DNA of 6,227 nucleotides from positions 1-6,227 of the forward strand of contig PULL01000258.1 in NCBI GenBank assembly GCA_003550945.1, given 5' to 3'. Shown piece by piece: positions 1 to 5,466 of this stretch (position 1 is its first letter; each line of letters starts with the position of its first letter). The notes beneath the pieces were generated by a model. The model saw only the letters and a program-made list of their open reading frames with translations, did no database searches and was not told the origin of the DNA. Source of the stretch: Thioalkalivibrio sp. Lineage in GTDB: Bacteria > Pseudomonadota > Gammaproteobacteria > Ectothiorhodospirales > Ectothiorhodospiraceae. A program made the translations under genes and the position numbers.

Positions 1-13
1 ACGGTGATCGGCG

Positions 14-49
14 ATAACGGGGACAGATTTATAAATCTATCCCCGTTAT
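14..49. repeat. 36-bp near-perfect palindrome with GGGGACAGATTTAT half-site
   Basis: The two 18-nt halves are reverse complements with no spacer and a single mismatched pair (24/39). Its core reads GGGGACAGATTTA on one arm and TAAATCTATCCCC on the other. It is AT-rich in the middle, unlike the surrounding GC-rich DNA. GGGGACAGATTTAT-type palindromes recur in intergenic regions of many GC-rich Proteobacteria and are often found beside Y1 (REP-associated, IS200-like) transposase genes, so this is most likely a dispersed REP-like unit or the end of a small mobile element. The family assignment comes from memory of the motif. No transposase is visible in the 13 bases to its left or anywhere else in the window. 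Confidence 0.6.
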
Positions 50-62
50 TGGTCCACCCCAA

Positions 63-86
63 CCCTCCCCCGCAAGCGGGGGAGGG
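63..86. repeat. GC-rich hairpin (CCCTCCCCC/GGGGGAGGG)
   Basis: CCCTCCCCCGC pairs with GCGGGGGAGGG around a two-base AA centre, giving a potential stem of about 10-11 bp. It lies 39 bp beyond the stop codon of the minus-strand rhodanese gene, so it would be transcribed at the 3' end of that unit. Neither side is followed by a run of T, so it is not a classical intrinsic terminator. It could be a REP-like element, a 3' stabilising hairpin or part of a factor-dependent terminator. The CCCTCCCCC...GGGGGAGGG pattern is a common dispersed intergenic repeat in Proteobacteria; that point is general knowledge, not shown here. Confidence 0.5.
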
Positions 87-124
87 AGCTTTCATCGTCA
101 CCAAAGGACGGGGGCGCCCGCCGC

Positions 125-562
125 TCAGGGCAGCGGCCCGGTCCAGGCTCCCTGTGCGGTCGGCAGGTCCTCGCTCTCCCAGAGCTTGATGCCGCCGGCG
201 ATGTTCACCACATTCGCGAAGCCCATCTGCTCCAGCACCACCGCCGCGAAAGCCGAGCGCGCGCCGGTCGAACACAGCAGCGCCAGCGGCCGCTCCCGGG
301 CTTCGCAGAGCGCGTCGATCCGATGCGGACCCTGCGGGTCCGCAGCCCCTTCCAGCAGGCCGCGCGGGATCAGCACCGATCCCGGAACGTGCAGCCGCTC
401 GTATTCGTAGGGCTCGCGCACGTCCACGATCAACCACGGCTCGCCATCCTCCATCGCCTCGGCCAACTCGTCCGGCGCGACCTCGCGGATCTTCGCGCGC
501 GCCTCGGTAACCAGATCCGCAAGGGTTTTCACGGCAGCGGCCTGAACGGGATCCTCCACCAT
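125..562 (-). CDS. single-domain rhodanese-like sulfurtransferase
   Basis: This encodes a 145-residue cytoplasmic protein consisting of a short helical N-terminal lead (about residues 10-35) and one rhodanese domain. Landmarks are DVRE at 47-50, HVPGS at 58-62, the active-site loop CSTGARS at 97-103 with the presumed catalytic Cys97, and IAGGIKLW at 121-128. Rhodaneses carry sulfane sulfur as a cysteine persulfide; the donor and acceptor for this one are unknown. No signal peptide is visible. The ATG start at 562-560 overlaps the stop codon of the upstream DUF255 gene by one base (TGATG) and is preceded by GGAGG with a 7-nt spacer. The frame stays open another 66 codons upstream, but that stretch only shadows the end of the DUF255 gene and has no rhodanese similarity. 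The gene is the second and last of a minus-strand pair. Family assignment is firm; physiological role is open. Confidence 0.9.
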   Translation of the reverse strand: MVEDPVQAAAVKTLADLVTEARAKIREVAPDELAEAMEDGEPWLIVDVREPYEYERLHVPGSVLIPRGLLEGAADPQGPHRIDALCEARERPLALLCSTGARSAFAAVVLEQMGFANVVNIAGGIKLWESEDLPTAQGAWTGPLP

Positions 563-2595
563 CAGATCGCCTCCAGCAGGGTCTCGAGCGCGTATTCGGG
601 CGGCGCGCAGGACGTGCCGCGGCACAGGTAGGCAACGACCCGGTCGGAAGCGGTCGGATGCCCGCACTTGCCCGCAAGCGCCTGCGGCAACCCCTTGGCC
701 TCGGCCGGCAGGCGGTACACCCAGGCCAGGCGGTTGTGTTCCCGAAGCGCACGCTGCCAATCGCGCGCAATCGCGTCCGGCCCGCGCAGAATCACCAGCG
801 GAGGGGGCTCGCGGTGCAGATCGGCGGCCTGCAACAGGCTCATGTGCGCCAGCGGCGCCTCCGCCGAAAGCGGGCCACCGTTCGCAAGGGCACCCTCGGC
901 CGCCTCGATGAAACGCGGCTCGACCAGCAGGTAGCCGAGTTGCAGCAAGGCCTGCGCGGCCACGCCGTTACCTGAGGCCATGGCGTCGTCGGCGTAAACC
1001 TTCGGACGCTGGATCAAAGCCTCGTGATCGGCAGCCGTGTAGAAGAAACCGCCGTCCTTCGGATCCAGGAAATCGCGCAGCAGGATGCCGGCCAGGGTCC
1101 GGGCCCATTCCAGCCACTCCAGGCTCCAGCGCGCACGCAGCAGATCCAGCGCCGCGGCCAGCAGCAACGCATGGTCGTCCAGGTAGGCGCGCGGCATCGG
1201 AGTGTCCGCACCCGCTCGGTAGCTTGCGAACAGGCGTCCGTCGCGCCAAAGCAGATGCCGCACCGCACGCATGGCGTCCTCCGCGCGGTCGACCCATTCG
1301 GGCCGTTCCAGGCTCTCGCCCGCCTGGACCAGACCGGAGACCATCAGCGCGTTCCACGAGGTCAGGATCTTTTCGTCCCGGTGCGGGCGCGGCCGCTGGT
1401 CCCGCGCGGCGAGCAGCTTCTCCCGCGCCGAATCCAGCAGAGTGTCGCCGGCATGCTCGTCCAGCCCCAGGGACTGCGCCACGGATGCCGCGGATACACG
1501 CTCGTACAGGTGCCAGCGGCCCTCGAAATTCGGGGATGCGTCGAGACCCCAGACCCAGCTTGAGAATTCCCACTCCTCCGGTGCGAGCAGTCCCCTGACC
1601 TCGTCCGGGGTCCAAACGTAGAAGCGCCCCTCCTCTCCCTCGGAATCCGCATCGAGGCTGGAATAGAACGCGCCGCTCGCGTCGGTCATTTCCCGCACCA
1701 GCCAACCCACGGTCTGCTCGACCACCTGCCGCGATCGTGGATCGCCACGGCCGGCCTGCCGCGCGTACAGCCCGAGCAGCGGCCCGTTGTCGTAGAGCAT
1801 CTTCTCGAAGTGGGGGATCATCCAGTAGTCGTCGACCGAGTAGCGGCAGAAGCCCCCGCCCACCTGGTCGAAAATACCGCCGCGCGCCATCGCGTCGAGG
1901 GTCTGCCCGAGCATCTCCCCGGCACGGGCGTCGCCGTGACGGGCTTCCTGCCACGCGAGCCATTCCAGCGTGGACGGGTGCGGAAACTTGGGCGCCTTTC
2001 CGAATCCCGCGTATCGGCTGTCGAAGGTCCGTGCCAGCTCCGCCGCAGCGCCGTCGGTCGCCTCCGGGCCCGGGATGCTGCCCCCTTGGGGCGTGTACAT
2101 CCGCGTCAGCGCCTCCTGCAGCGACGCGTTCTGGGCGGCGATGTCCTCCGGGTGCTCCGCGAGAAAATCCGCAACCCGGTTCAGCACGTCGATGAACGCC
2201 GGCAACCCGTGCCGCGCCTCTTTCGGGAAATAGGTCCCTGCGAAGAACGGGACCTGGTCCGGCGTCAGGATTACCGTCAGCGGCCATCCCCCCGGCCGGC
2301 GCGCGAGCAGCATGTGCGCGTTCTGGTAGATGCGGTCGAGGTCCGGCCGCTCCTCGCGGTCGACCTTGATGTTCACGTAGCGCGCGTTCATCACGCCTGC
2401 GGTCCTGGGGTCCTCGAAGGACTCATGCGCCATCACGTGGCACCAGTGACAGGCCGAGTAGCCGATCGACAGCAGGATCGGCCGGTTCTCGGCCTGCGCG
2501 CGTTGCAGCGCCTCCTCGCCCCAGGGGTACCAGTCCACGGGATTGTCGGCGTGCTGTTGCAGGTAGGGGCTGCTCGCCCGGGCCAGACGGTTCAT
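562..2595 (-). CDS. DUF255 thioredoxin-fold protein (YyaL/SPATA20-like, COG1331)
   Basis: This encodes a 677-residue protein, about the usual length for the family. The N-terminal thioredoxin-like domain (about residues 1-165) starts NRLARASSPYLQQHADNPVDW and carries a CHWC motif at 49-52, followed by the conserved FAGTYFP segment at 118-124. The remainder resembles an alpha/alpha-barrel of the N-acylglucosamine epimerase or six-hairpin glycosidase kind, with GGIFDQVGGGFCRYSVD (239-255), PHFEKMLYDN (261-270) and DEKILTSWNALM (407-418). The C-terminus has the family's LCRGTSCAPP stretch (657-666). Biochemical function is not established; a redox role for CHWC is inference. The start at 2595 is chosen because GAGGA sits 5 nt upstream and the family's N-terminal sequence begins there; an ATG 8 codons earlier (2619) has no such site. 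The gene overlaps the rhodanese start by one base. A much longer open frame (to 3375) is antisense to lgt and not part of the protein. Confidence 0.92.
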   Translation of the reverse strand: MNRLARASSPYLQQHADNPVDWYPWGEEALQRAQAENRPILLSIGYSACHWCHVMAHESFEDPRTAGVMNARYVNIKVDREERPDLDRIYQNAHMLLARRPGGWPLTVILTPDQVPFFAGTYFPKEARHGLPAFIDVLNRVADFLAEHPEDIAAQNASLQEALTRMYTPQGGSIPGPEATDGAAAELARTFDSRYAGFGKAPKFPHPSTLEWLAWQEARHGDARAGEMLGQTLDAMARGGIFDQVGGGFCRYSVDDYWMIPHFEKMLYDNGPLLGLYARQAGRGDPRSRQVVEQTVGWLVREMTDASGAFYSSLDADSEGEEGRFYVWTPDEVRGLLAPEEWEFSSWVWGLDASPNFEGRWHLYERVSAASVAQSLGLDEHAGDTLLDSAREKLLAARDQRPRPHRDEKILTSWNALMVSGLVQAGESLERPEWVDRAEDAMRAVRHLLWRDGRLFASYRAGADTPMPRAYLDDHALLLAAALDLLRARWSLEWLEWARTLAGILLRDFLDPKDGGFFYTAADHEALIQRPKVYADDAMASGNGVAAQALLQLGYLLVEPRFIEAAEGALANGGPLSAEAPLAHMSLLQAADLHREPPPLVILRGPDAIARDWQRALREHNRLAWVYRLPAEAKGLPQALAGKCGHPTASDRVVAYLCRGTSCAPPEYALETLLEAI
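570..574 (-). promoter_or_regulatory. ribosome binding site of the rhodanese gene
   Basis: GGAGG on the minus strand lies within the last codons of the DUF255 gene, 7 nt before the ATG at 562-560. It fixes the rhodanese start at 562 rather than the far upstream in-frame start at 760, which lies deep inside the DUF255 gene. Confidence 0.75.
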
Positions 2596-2600
2596 CGGAG

Positions 2601-2605
2601 TCCTC
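2601..2605 (-). promoter_or_regulatory. ribosome binding site of the DUF255 gene
   Basis: GAGGA on the minus strand lies 5 nt before the ATG at 2595-2593. The alternative in-frame ATG at 2619 is preceded by GCCGGTCTGCA with no purine-rich site, so this element decides the start. Confidence 0.55.
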
Positions 2606-2661
2606 GCGAAGGCATCCATTGCAGACCGGCGGAGGGGCATCCCCCGCCCGATTCCTGTTGT

Positions 2662-2670
2662 TGGTAGACT
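2662..2670 (+). promoter_or_regulatory. lgt: possible extended -10 element for lgt
   Basis: TGGTAGACT fits the TGnTAnnnT extended -10 pattern and lies 30 bp before the lgt start, which would leave a leader of about 24 nt. There is no convincing -35 hexamer at the right distance (the region is CCCCGC-like). The end of the element overlaps a 12-bp palindrome, GACTGCGCAGTC at 2667-2678. Palindromes of that size are expected by chance in a window this long. This is tentative. Confidence 0.3.
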
Positions 2671-2700
2671 GCGCAGTCCGCTCAGCCACTGCAAGCGTCC

Positions 2701-3498
2701 ATGCCTGTCCACCCTTTTATCGATCCGGTCGCATTCTCGATCGGCCCGTTCAGCCTGCACTGGTACGGCCTGATGTACCTCGTCGGGTTCGCCGGCTTCT
2801 GGGCTTTGGGAGTCATCCGTGCGCGCCGGCCGGATTCCCCGATGACACCGCAGCAGGTTGGCGATGCGCTGTTCTGGGGTGTGGTGGGGGTGATCGTCGG
2901 TGCCCGCCTGGGCTACGTGCTGTTCTACAACTTCGACAACCTGCTGCAGGATCCGCTGATGCTGGTGCGGATCTGGGAAGGCGGCATGTCTTTCCACGGC
3001 GGCCTGATCGGCGTGCTGCTGGCCGCATGGTGGTACGGACGCAAGCTCGGCCAACCGTTTCTGCGCATCGGCGACTTCATCGCGCCGATGGTGCCGATCG
3101 GGCTCGGCGCCGGGCGCATCGGCAACTGGATCAACGGAGAGCTGTGGGGCAAACCCACCGACCTGCCCTGGGCGATGGTGTTTCCGGCCGCCGACTACCT
3201 GCCCCGGCACCCGTCGCAGCTCTATCAGGCCTTCCTCGAGGGGCTGGTGCTGTTCACCGTGCTGTGGCTGTTCTCGCGTCAGCCGCGACCGACCGGGATG
3301 GTTTCCGGGATGTTCCTGCTGCTGTACGGCATCTTCCGCTTCCTGGTGGAATTCGTTCGCGAGCCGGATGCGCACATCGGTTACCTCGCCTTTGGCTGGC
3401 TGACCATGGGCCAGGCGCTTTCGATTCCGTTGATCGTCGCCGGACTGGGATTGATCCTCTGGTCGCGGCGCAACCCCGTCCCAAGGAGACCGGCATGA
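2701..3498 (+). CDS. lgt: phosphatidylglycerol--prolipoprotein diacylglyceryl transferase
   Basis: Lgt transfers the diacylglyceryl group of phosphatidylglycerol to the lipobox cysteine of prolipoproteins, the first step of lipoprotein maturation, in the inner membrane. The 265-residue product opens with the family pattern IDPVAFSIGPFSLHWYGLMYL. It contains SFHGGLIGV (97-105, with the essential-type histidine at 100), the Lgt signature GRIGNWINGELWG (138-150), RHPSQLYQ (169-176) and REPD (220-223). About seven hydrophobic segments are visible. The length is slightly below the 270-290 typical of the family, and the end is a basic tail (RRNPVPRRPA). The ATG at 2701 has only a weak upstream purine stretch (GCAAGCG), but the N-terminus aligns with relatives and no better start exists. 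It is the first gene of an lgt-thyA-folA operon, and its stop overlaps the thyA start (ATGA). This gene order is common in Gammaproteobacteria. Confidence 0.97.
   Translation: MPVHPFIDPVAFSIGPFSLHWYGLMYLVGFAGFWALGVIRARRPDSPMTPQQVGDALFWGVVGVIVGARLGYVLFYNFDNLLQDPLMLVRIWEGGMSFHGGLIGVLLAAWWYGRKLGQPFLRIGDFIAPMVPIGLGAGRIGNWINGELWGKPTDLPWAMVFPAADYLPRHPSQLYQAFLEGLVLFTVLWLFSRQPRPTGMVSGMFLLLYGIFRFLVEFVREPDAHIGYLAFGWLTMGQALSIPLIVAGLGLILWSRRNPVPRRPA
3483..3489 (+). promoter_or_regulatory. thyA: ribosome binding site of thyA inside lgt
   Basis: AAGGAGA lies within the last codons of lgt, 5 nt before the thyA ATG at 3495. It supports this start and shows that thyA has its own strong site in addition to possible coupling through the ATGA overlap with lgt. 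Confidence 0.8.
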
Positions 3499-4325
3499 AG
3501 CAGTACCTGGAACTCGTCCGCCACATCTACGAGAACGGCCAGGACCGCCCCGACCGCACCGGCACGGGCACCCGTTCGATCTTCGGCCACCAGATGCGCT
3601 TCGACCTCGCGGCGGGGTTCCCGCTGGTGACCGCCAAGAAAACGCACCTGAAATCCGTGATCCACGAACTCCTGTGGTTCATCCACGGCGACACCCGGCT
3701 CGATTACCTGCACCGCCACGGGGTGACCATCTGGGACGAATGGGCGACCGAGGACGGTCATCTCGGCCCGATCTACGGCGCCCAGTGGCGCCGCTGGCCG
3801 ACCCGGGACGGCGTGGTGGACCAGCTCGCGGAACTGGTCGAGCAGCTGCGCCGCCGCCCCTATTCGCGCCGGCTGCTGGTTTCGGCCTGGAACGTCGCCG
3901 ACCTGCCGGACGAGACCCGCACGCCGCAGGACAACGTCCGGACCGGGCAGATGGCGCTCGCGCCCTGCCACACGCTGTTCCAGTTCTACGTGGCCGACGG
4001 CCGGCTGTCGTGCCAGCTGTACCAGCGCAGTGCCGACGTGTTCCTGGGCGTGCCGTTCAACATCGCGTCCTACGCGCTGCTCACCTTGATGCTCGCGCAG
4101 GTCAGCGATCTCCAGCCCGGCGAGTTCATCCACACGTTGGGCGACGCGCACCTCTACCTGAACCACTTCGATCAGGTTCGGGAGCTGCTGGCCCGCGAAC
4201 CGTTCCCGCCGCCCACGATGCACCTGAACCCGGAGATCCGCGACCTGTTCGCGTTCAAGTACGAGGACTTCCGGCTGGAGAACTACCAGTGCCACCCGGC
4301 GATCCGCGCCCCGATCGCGGTATGA
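3495..4325 (+). CDS. thyA: thymidylate synthase
   Basis: ThyA methylates dUMP to dTMP using methylene-tetrahydrofolate and releases dihydrofolate. The 276-residue protein shows DRTGTGTRSIFGHQMRFDL (20-38, phosphate-binding Arg21), the dimer-contributed arginine pair SRR (124-126), the catalytic Cys158 in MALAPCHTLFQFYVADGRLSC, QRSADVFLGVPFNIASY (177-193), and LGDAHLYLNH (215-224, with His219 and Tyr221). It ends in the usual HPAIRAPIAV. It is about 12 residues longer than the 264-residue E. coli enzyme; most of the difference is a longer segment between WNV (132-134) and MALAPC (153-158), where E. coli has only GELDK. The start is an ATG with AAGGAGA upstream and a 4-base overlap with lgt; its stop overlaps the folA start in the same way. 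All key catalytic residues are present. Confidence 0.98.
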   Translation: MKQYLELVRHIYENGQDRPDRTGTGTRSIFGHQMRFDLAAGFPLVTAKKTHLKSVIHELLWFIHGDTRLDYLHRHGVTIWDEWATEDGHLGPIYGAQWRRWPTRDGVVDQLAELVEQLRRRPYSRRLLVSAWNVADLPDETRTPQDNVRTGQMALAPCHTLFQFYVADGRLSCQLYQRSADVFLGVPFNIASYALLTLMLAQVSDLQPGEFIHTLGDAHLYLNHFDQVRELLAREPFPPPTMHLNPEIRDLFAFKYEDFRLENYQCHPAIRAPIAV

Positions 4326-4828
4326 CCGCCCGCGGGTCGATCGACCCGCGCGTGGAAATCATCGTCGCGATGGATCCCGACCGGGTGATCGGCCGGGACA
4401 ACCAGCTGCCCTGGCACCTGCCCAAAGACCTGAAGCACTTCAAGCGCATCACCACCGGACACACGCTGGTGATGGGCCGCCGGACCTACGAGTCGATCGG
4501 CCGCCCGCTGCCGAACCGGCGCAGCATCGTGCTGACGCGCCAGCCCGACTGGCAGGCTCCCGGTGTCGAGACGCAGCCCGACCTCGAGCGCGCGCTGGCG
4601 GCCGCCGGCGCCGGGCCCGTGTTCGTCATCGGCGGCGCCGAACTGTTCCGAGAGGCCCTGCCGAGGGCCGCAGTGCTGCACCTGACGCGGGTGCACGAAC
4701 GTTTTCCCGGGGATGTTTATTTCCCGCCCACTGGGGACGACTGGACGGTCGTCTGGGAGGAAAAGCACGGATCCGACGCGGACCATGCCTCCGGCTTCAC
4801 CTTTCAGCGCCTGGAACGCCGGGCCTGA
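4322..4828 (+). CDS. folA: dihydrofolate reductase
   Basis: FolA reduces the dihydrofolate produced by ThyA back to tetrahydrofolate with NADPH. The 168-residue product has the canonical folate-site block from VIGRDNQLPWHLPKDLKHFK (22-41, acidic Asp36 in the position of E. coli Asp27). NADPH-site motifs follow: VMGRRTYESIGRPLPNR (50-66), IVLTR (69-73) and VFVIGGAELF (100-109). The C-terminal half ends with the usual strand (FTFQRLERRA). The first roughly 10 residues (MTARGSIDPR) precede the normal start of the family fold. The ATG start forms ATGA with the thyA stop but has no Shine-Dalgarno sequence, so translation is probably coupled to thyA. An in-frame GTG at codon 11 (4352), giving VEIIVAMD, is an alternative start. 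Codons 4-10 are formed by a perfect 20-bp palindrome. Confidence 0.96.
   Translation: MTARGSIDPRVEIIVAMDPDRVIGRDNQLPWHLPKDLKHFKRITTGHTLVMGRRTYESIGRPLPNRRSIVLTRQPDWQAPGVETQPDLERALAAAGAGPVFVIGGAELFREALPRAAVLHLTRVHERFPGDVYFPPTGDDWTVVWEEKHGSDADHASGFTFQRLERRA
4331..4350. repeat. folA: perfect 20-bp palindrome in the folA start region
   Basis: CGCGGGTCGA is followed directly by its reverse complement TCGACCCGCG. In RNA it can fold as an 8-bp, GC-rich stem (4331-4338 with 4343-4350) closed by GATC, beginning 6 nt after the folA ATG. On DNA it is a symmetric site that a dimeric regulator could use. It encodes residues 4-10 of the non-family N-terminal extension of FolA, so it is free of constraint from the enzyme fold. 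Function is not known. Confidence 0.6.
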
Positions 4829-4987
4829 TTCGCGGGTCTACAGGTTGAACTGGTGGGGCTGGTTCGCCGATAGGGCTCGCCTCCGACATGGGGCCCCCGC
4901 GTAACCGGCCCGGATGACGCCGAAGCCCGCGATGTTCTACCCTGCACATGTGATACGACCGGCACTGTCGGTCCGCGGGATCGCCCG

Positions 4988-4995
4988 AAGGAGGT
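4988..4995 (+). promoter_or_regulatory. strong ribosome binding site of the hemerythrin gene
   Basis: AAGGAGGT is a near-complete match to the anti-Shine-Dalgarno sequence and ends 4 nt before the ATG at 5000. A GTG at 4994, two codons earlier in the same frame, falls within this element and cannot be the start. Confidence 0.85.
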
Positions 4996-4999
4996 GCGT

Positions 5000-5449
5000 A
5001 TGCCTTACCTGGCCTGGTCAGACGATCTTGATACCGGAATCCCGGAACTCGATGCCCAGCATCGGGTGATGCTCGATCACGTGAACCGATTGCACGAGGC
5101 GGCGGCTGCGGACAACACCGGAGAACTCCTGACCTCGATGGACGCGCTGATCCAATGCCTGCGCGAGCACTTCGACTTCGAGGAAAAGGTGCTGGACATG
5201 ATCCAGTTCGCCGGGCTCGAGGAGCACCGCGGCACCCACGAGAGCATCATCGCGAAGCTCGGCGAATACCGCACGCGGATGGAAACCGCATCCGCTCCGG
5301 AGGCGCAAGAGATCGTCGATGCGCTGGGCCCCTGGGTGGTCGACCACATCCGCCACGACGACCTCGACTTCGGCCCGACCGTGCGCGAGTGGCTGCGCGA
5401 CGCCTCGCCACCCGACGACCCCTTCCGGCAACTGGTGGGAGACACCTGA
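5000..5449 (+). CDS. bacteriohemerythrin (single-domain O2-binding di-iron protein)
   Basis: This encodes a 149-residue soluble four-helix-bundle protein that binds O2 at a non-haem di-iron centre. The full ligand set of the family is present with the right spacing: His21 (in LDAQH), His57 and Glu61 (REHFDFEE), His76 and His80 (HRGTH), then His116 and Asp121 (HIRHDD). The opening SDDLDTGIPELDAQH is typical of bacterial hemerythrins. No signal peptide, chemoreceptor domain or signalling output domain is attached, so it is likely a cytosolic O2 carrier, store or sensor; which of these is inference. It sits alone, 171 bp after folA on the same strand and 17 bp before the convergent znuB stop codon. 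The intervening 171 bp shows no convincing intrinsic terminator or promoter, only a 5-bp inverted repeat at 4957-4973. Confidence 0.95.
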   Translation: MPYLAWSDDLDTGIPELDAQHRVMLDHVNRLHEAAAADNTGELLTSMDALIQCLREHFDFEEKVLDMIQFAGLEEHRGTHESIIAKLGEYRTRMETASAPEAQEIVDALGPWVVDHIRHDDLDFGPTVREWLRDASPPDDPFRQLVGDT

Positions 5450-5466
5450 GCGCCCCTCGCCCCGGC

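Noticed and set aside
968..2287. 439-codon minus-strand open frame
   Set aside because: It is an alternate frame of the DUF255 gene with Arg/Gly/Ala-rich low-complexity content.
1810..2667. 285-codon plus-strand open frame
   Set aside because: It lies opposite the thioredoxin domain of the DUF255 gene and has no recognisable motif; it is a shadow of that gene.
2596..3375. 260-codon N-terminal extension of the DUF255 reading frame on the minus strand
   Set aside because: It is antisense to lgt, rich in His, Gln and Arg with no fold-like pattern, and the family N-terminus starts at 2595 behind a GAGGA site.
2619..3494. 292-codon extension ahead of thyA in the same frame
   Set aside because: It overlaps lgt out of frame. 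The conserved ThyA N-terminus (MKQYLELVRHIYENG) begins at 3495 with its own ribosome binding site.
3381..4295. 304-codon minus-strand open frame
   Set aside because: It is antisense to thyA, which is unambiguous. Long antisense frames are expected when third codon positions are GC-rich, and its composition is not protein-like.
4283..4786. 167-codon minus-strand open frame
   Set aside because: It is antisense to folA with no family resemblance.
4957..4973. GACCG/CGGTC inverted repeat upstream of the hemerythrin gene, considered as a terminator or operator
   Set aside because: It is only a 5-bp stem with a 7-nt loop and no T tract, well within chance for this composition.
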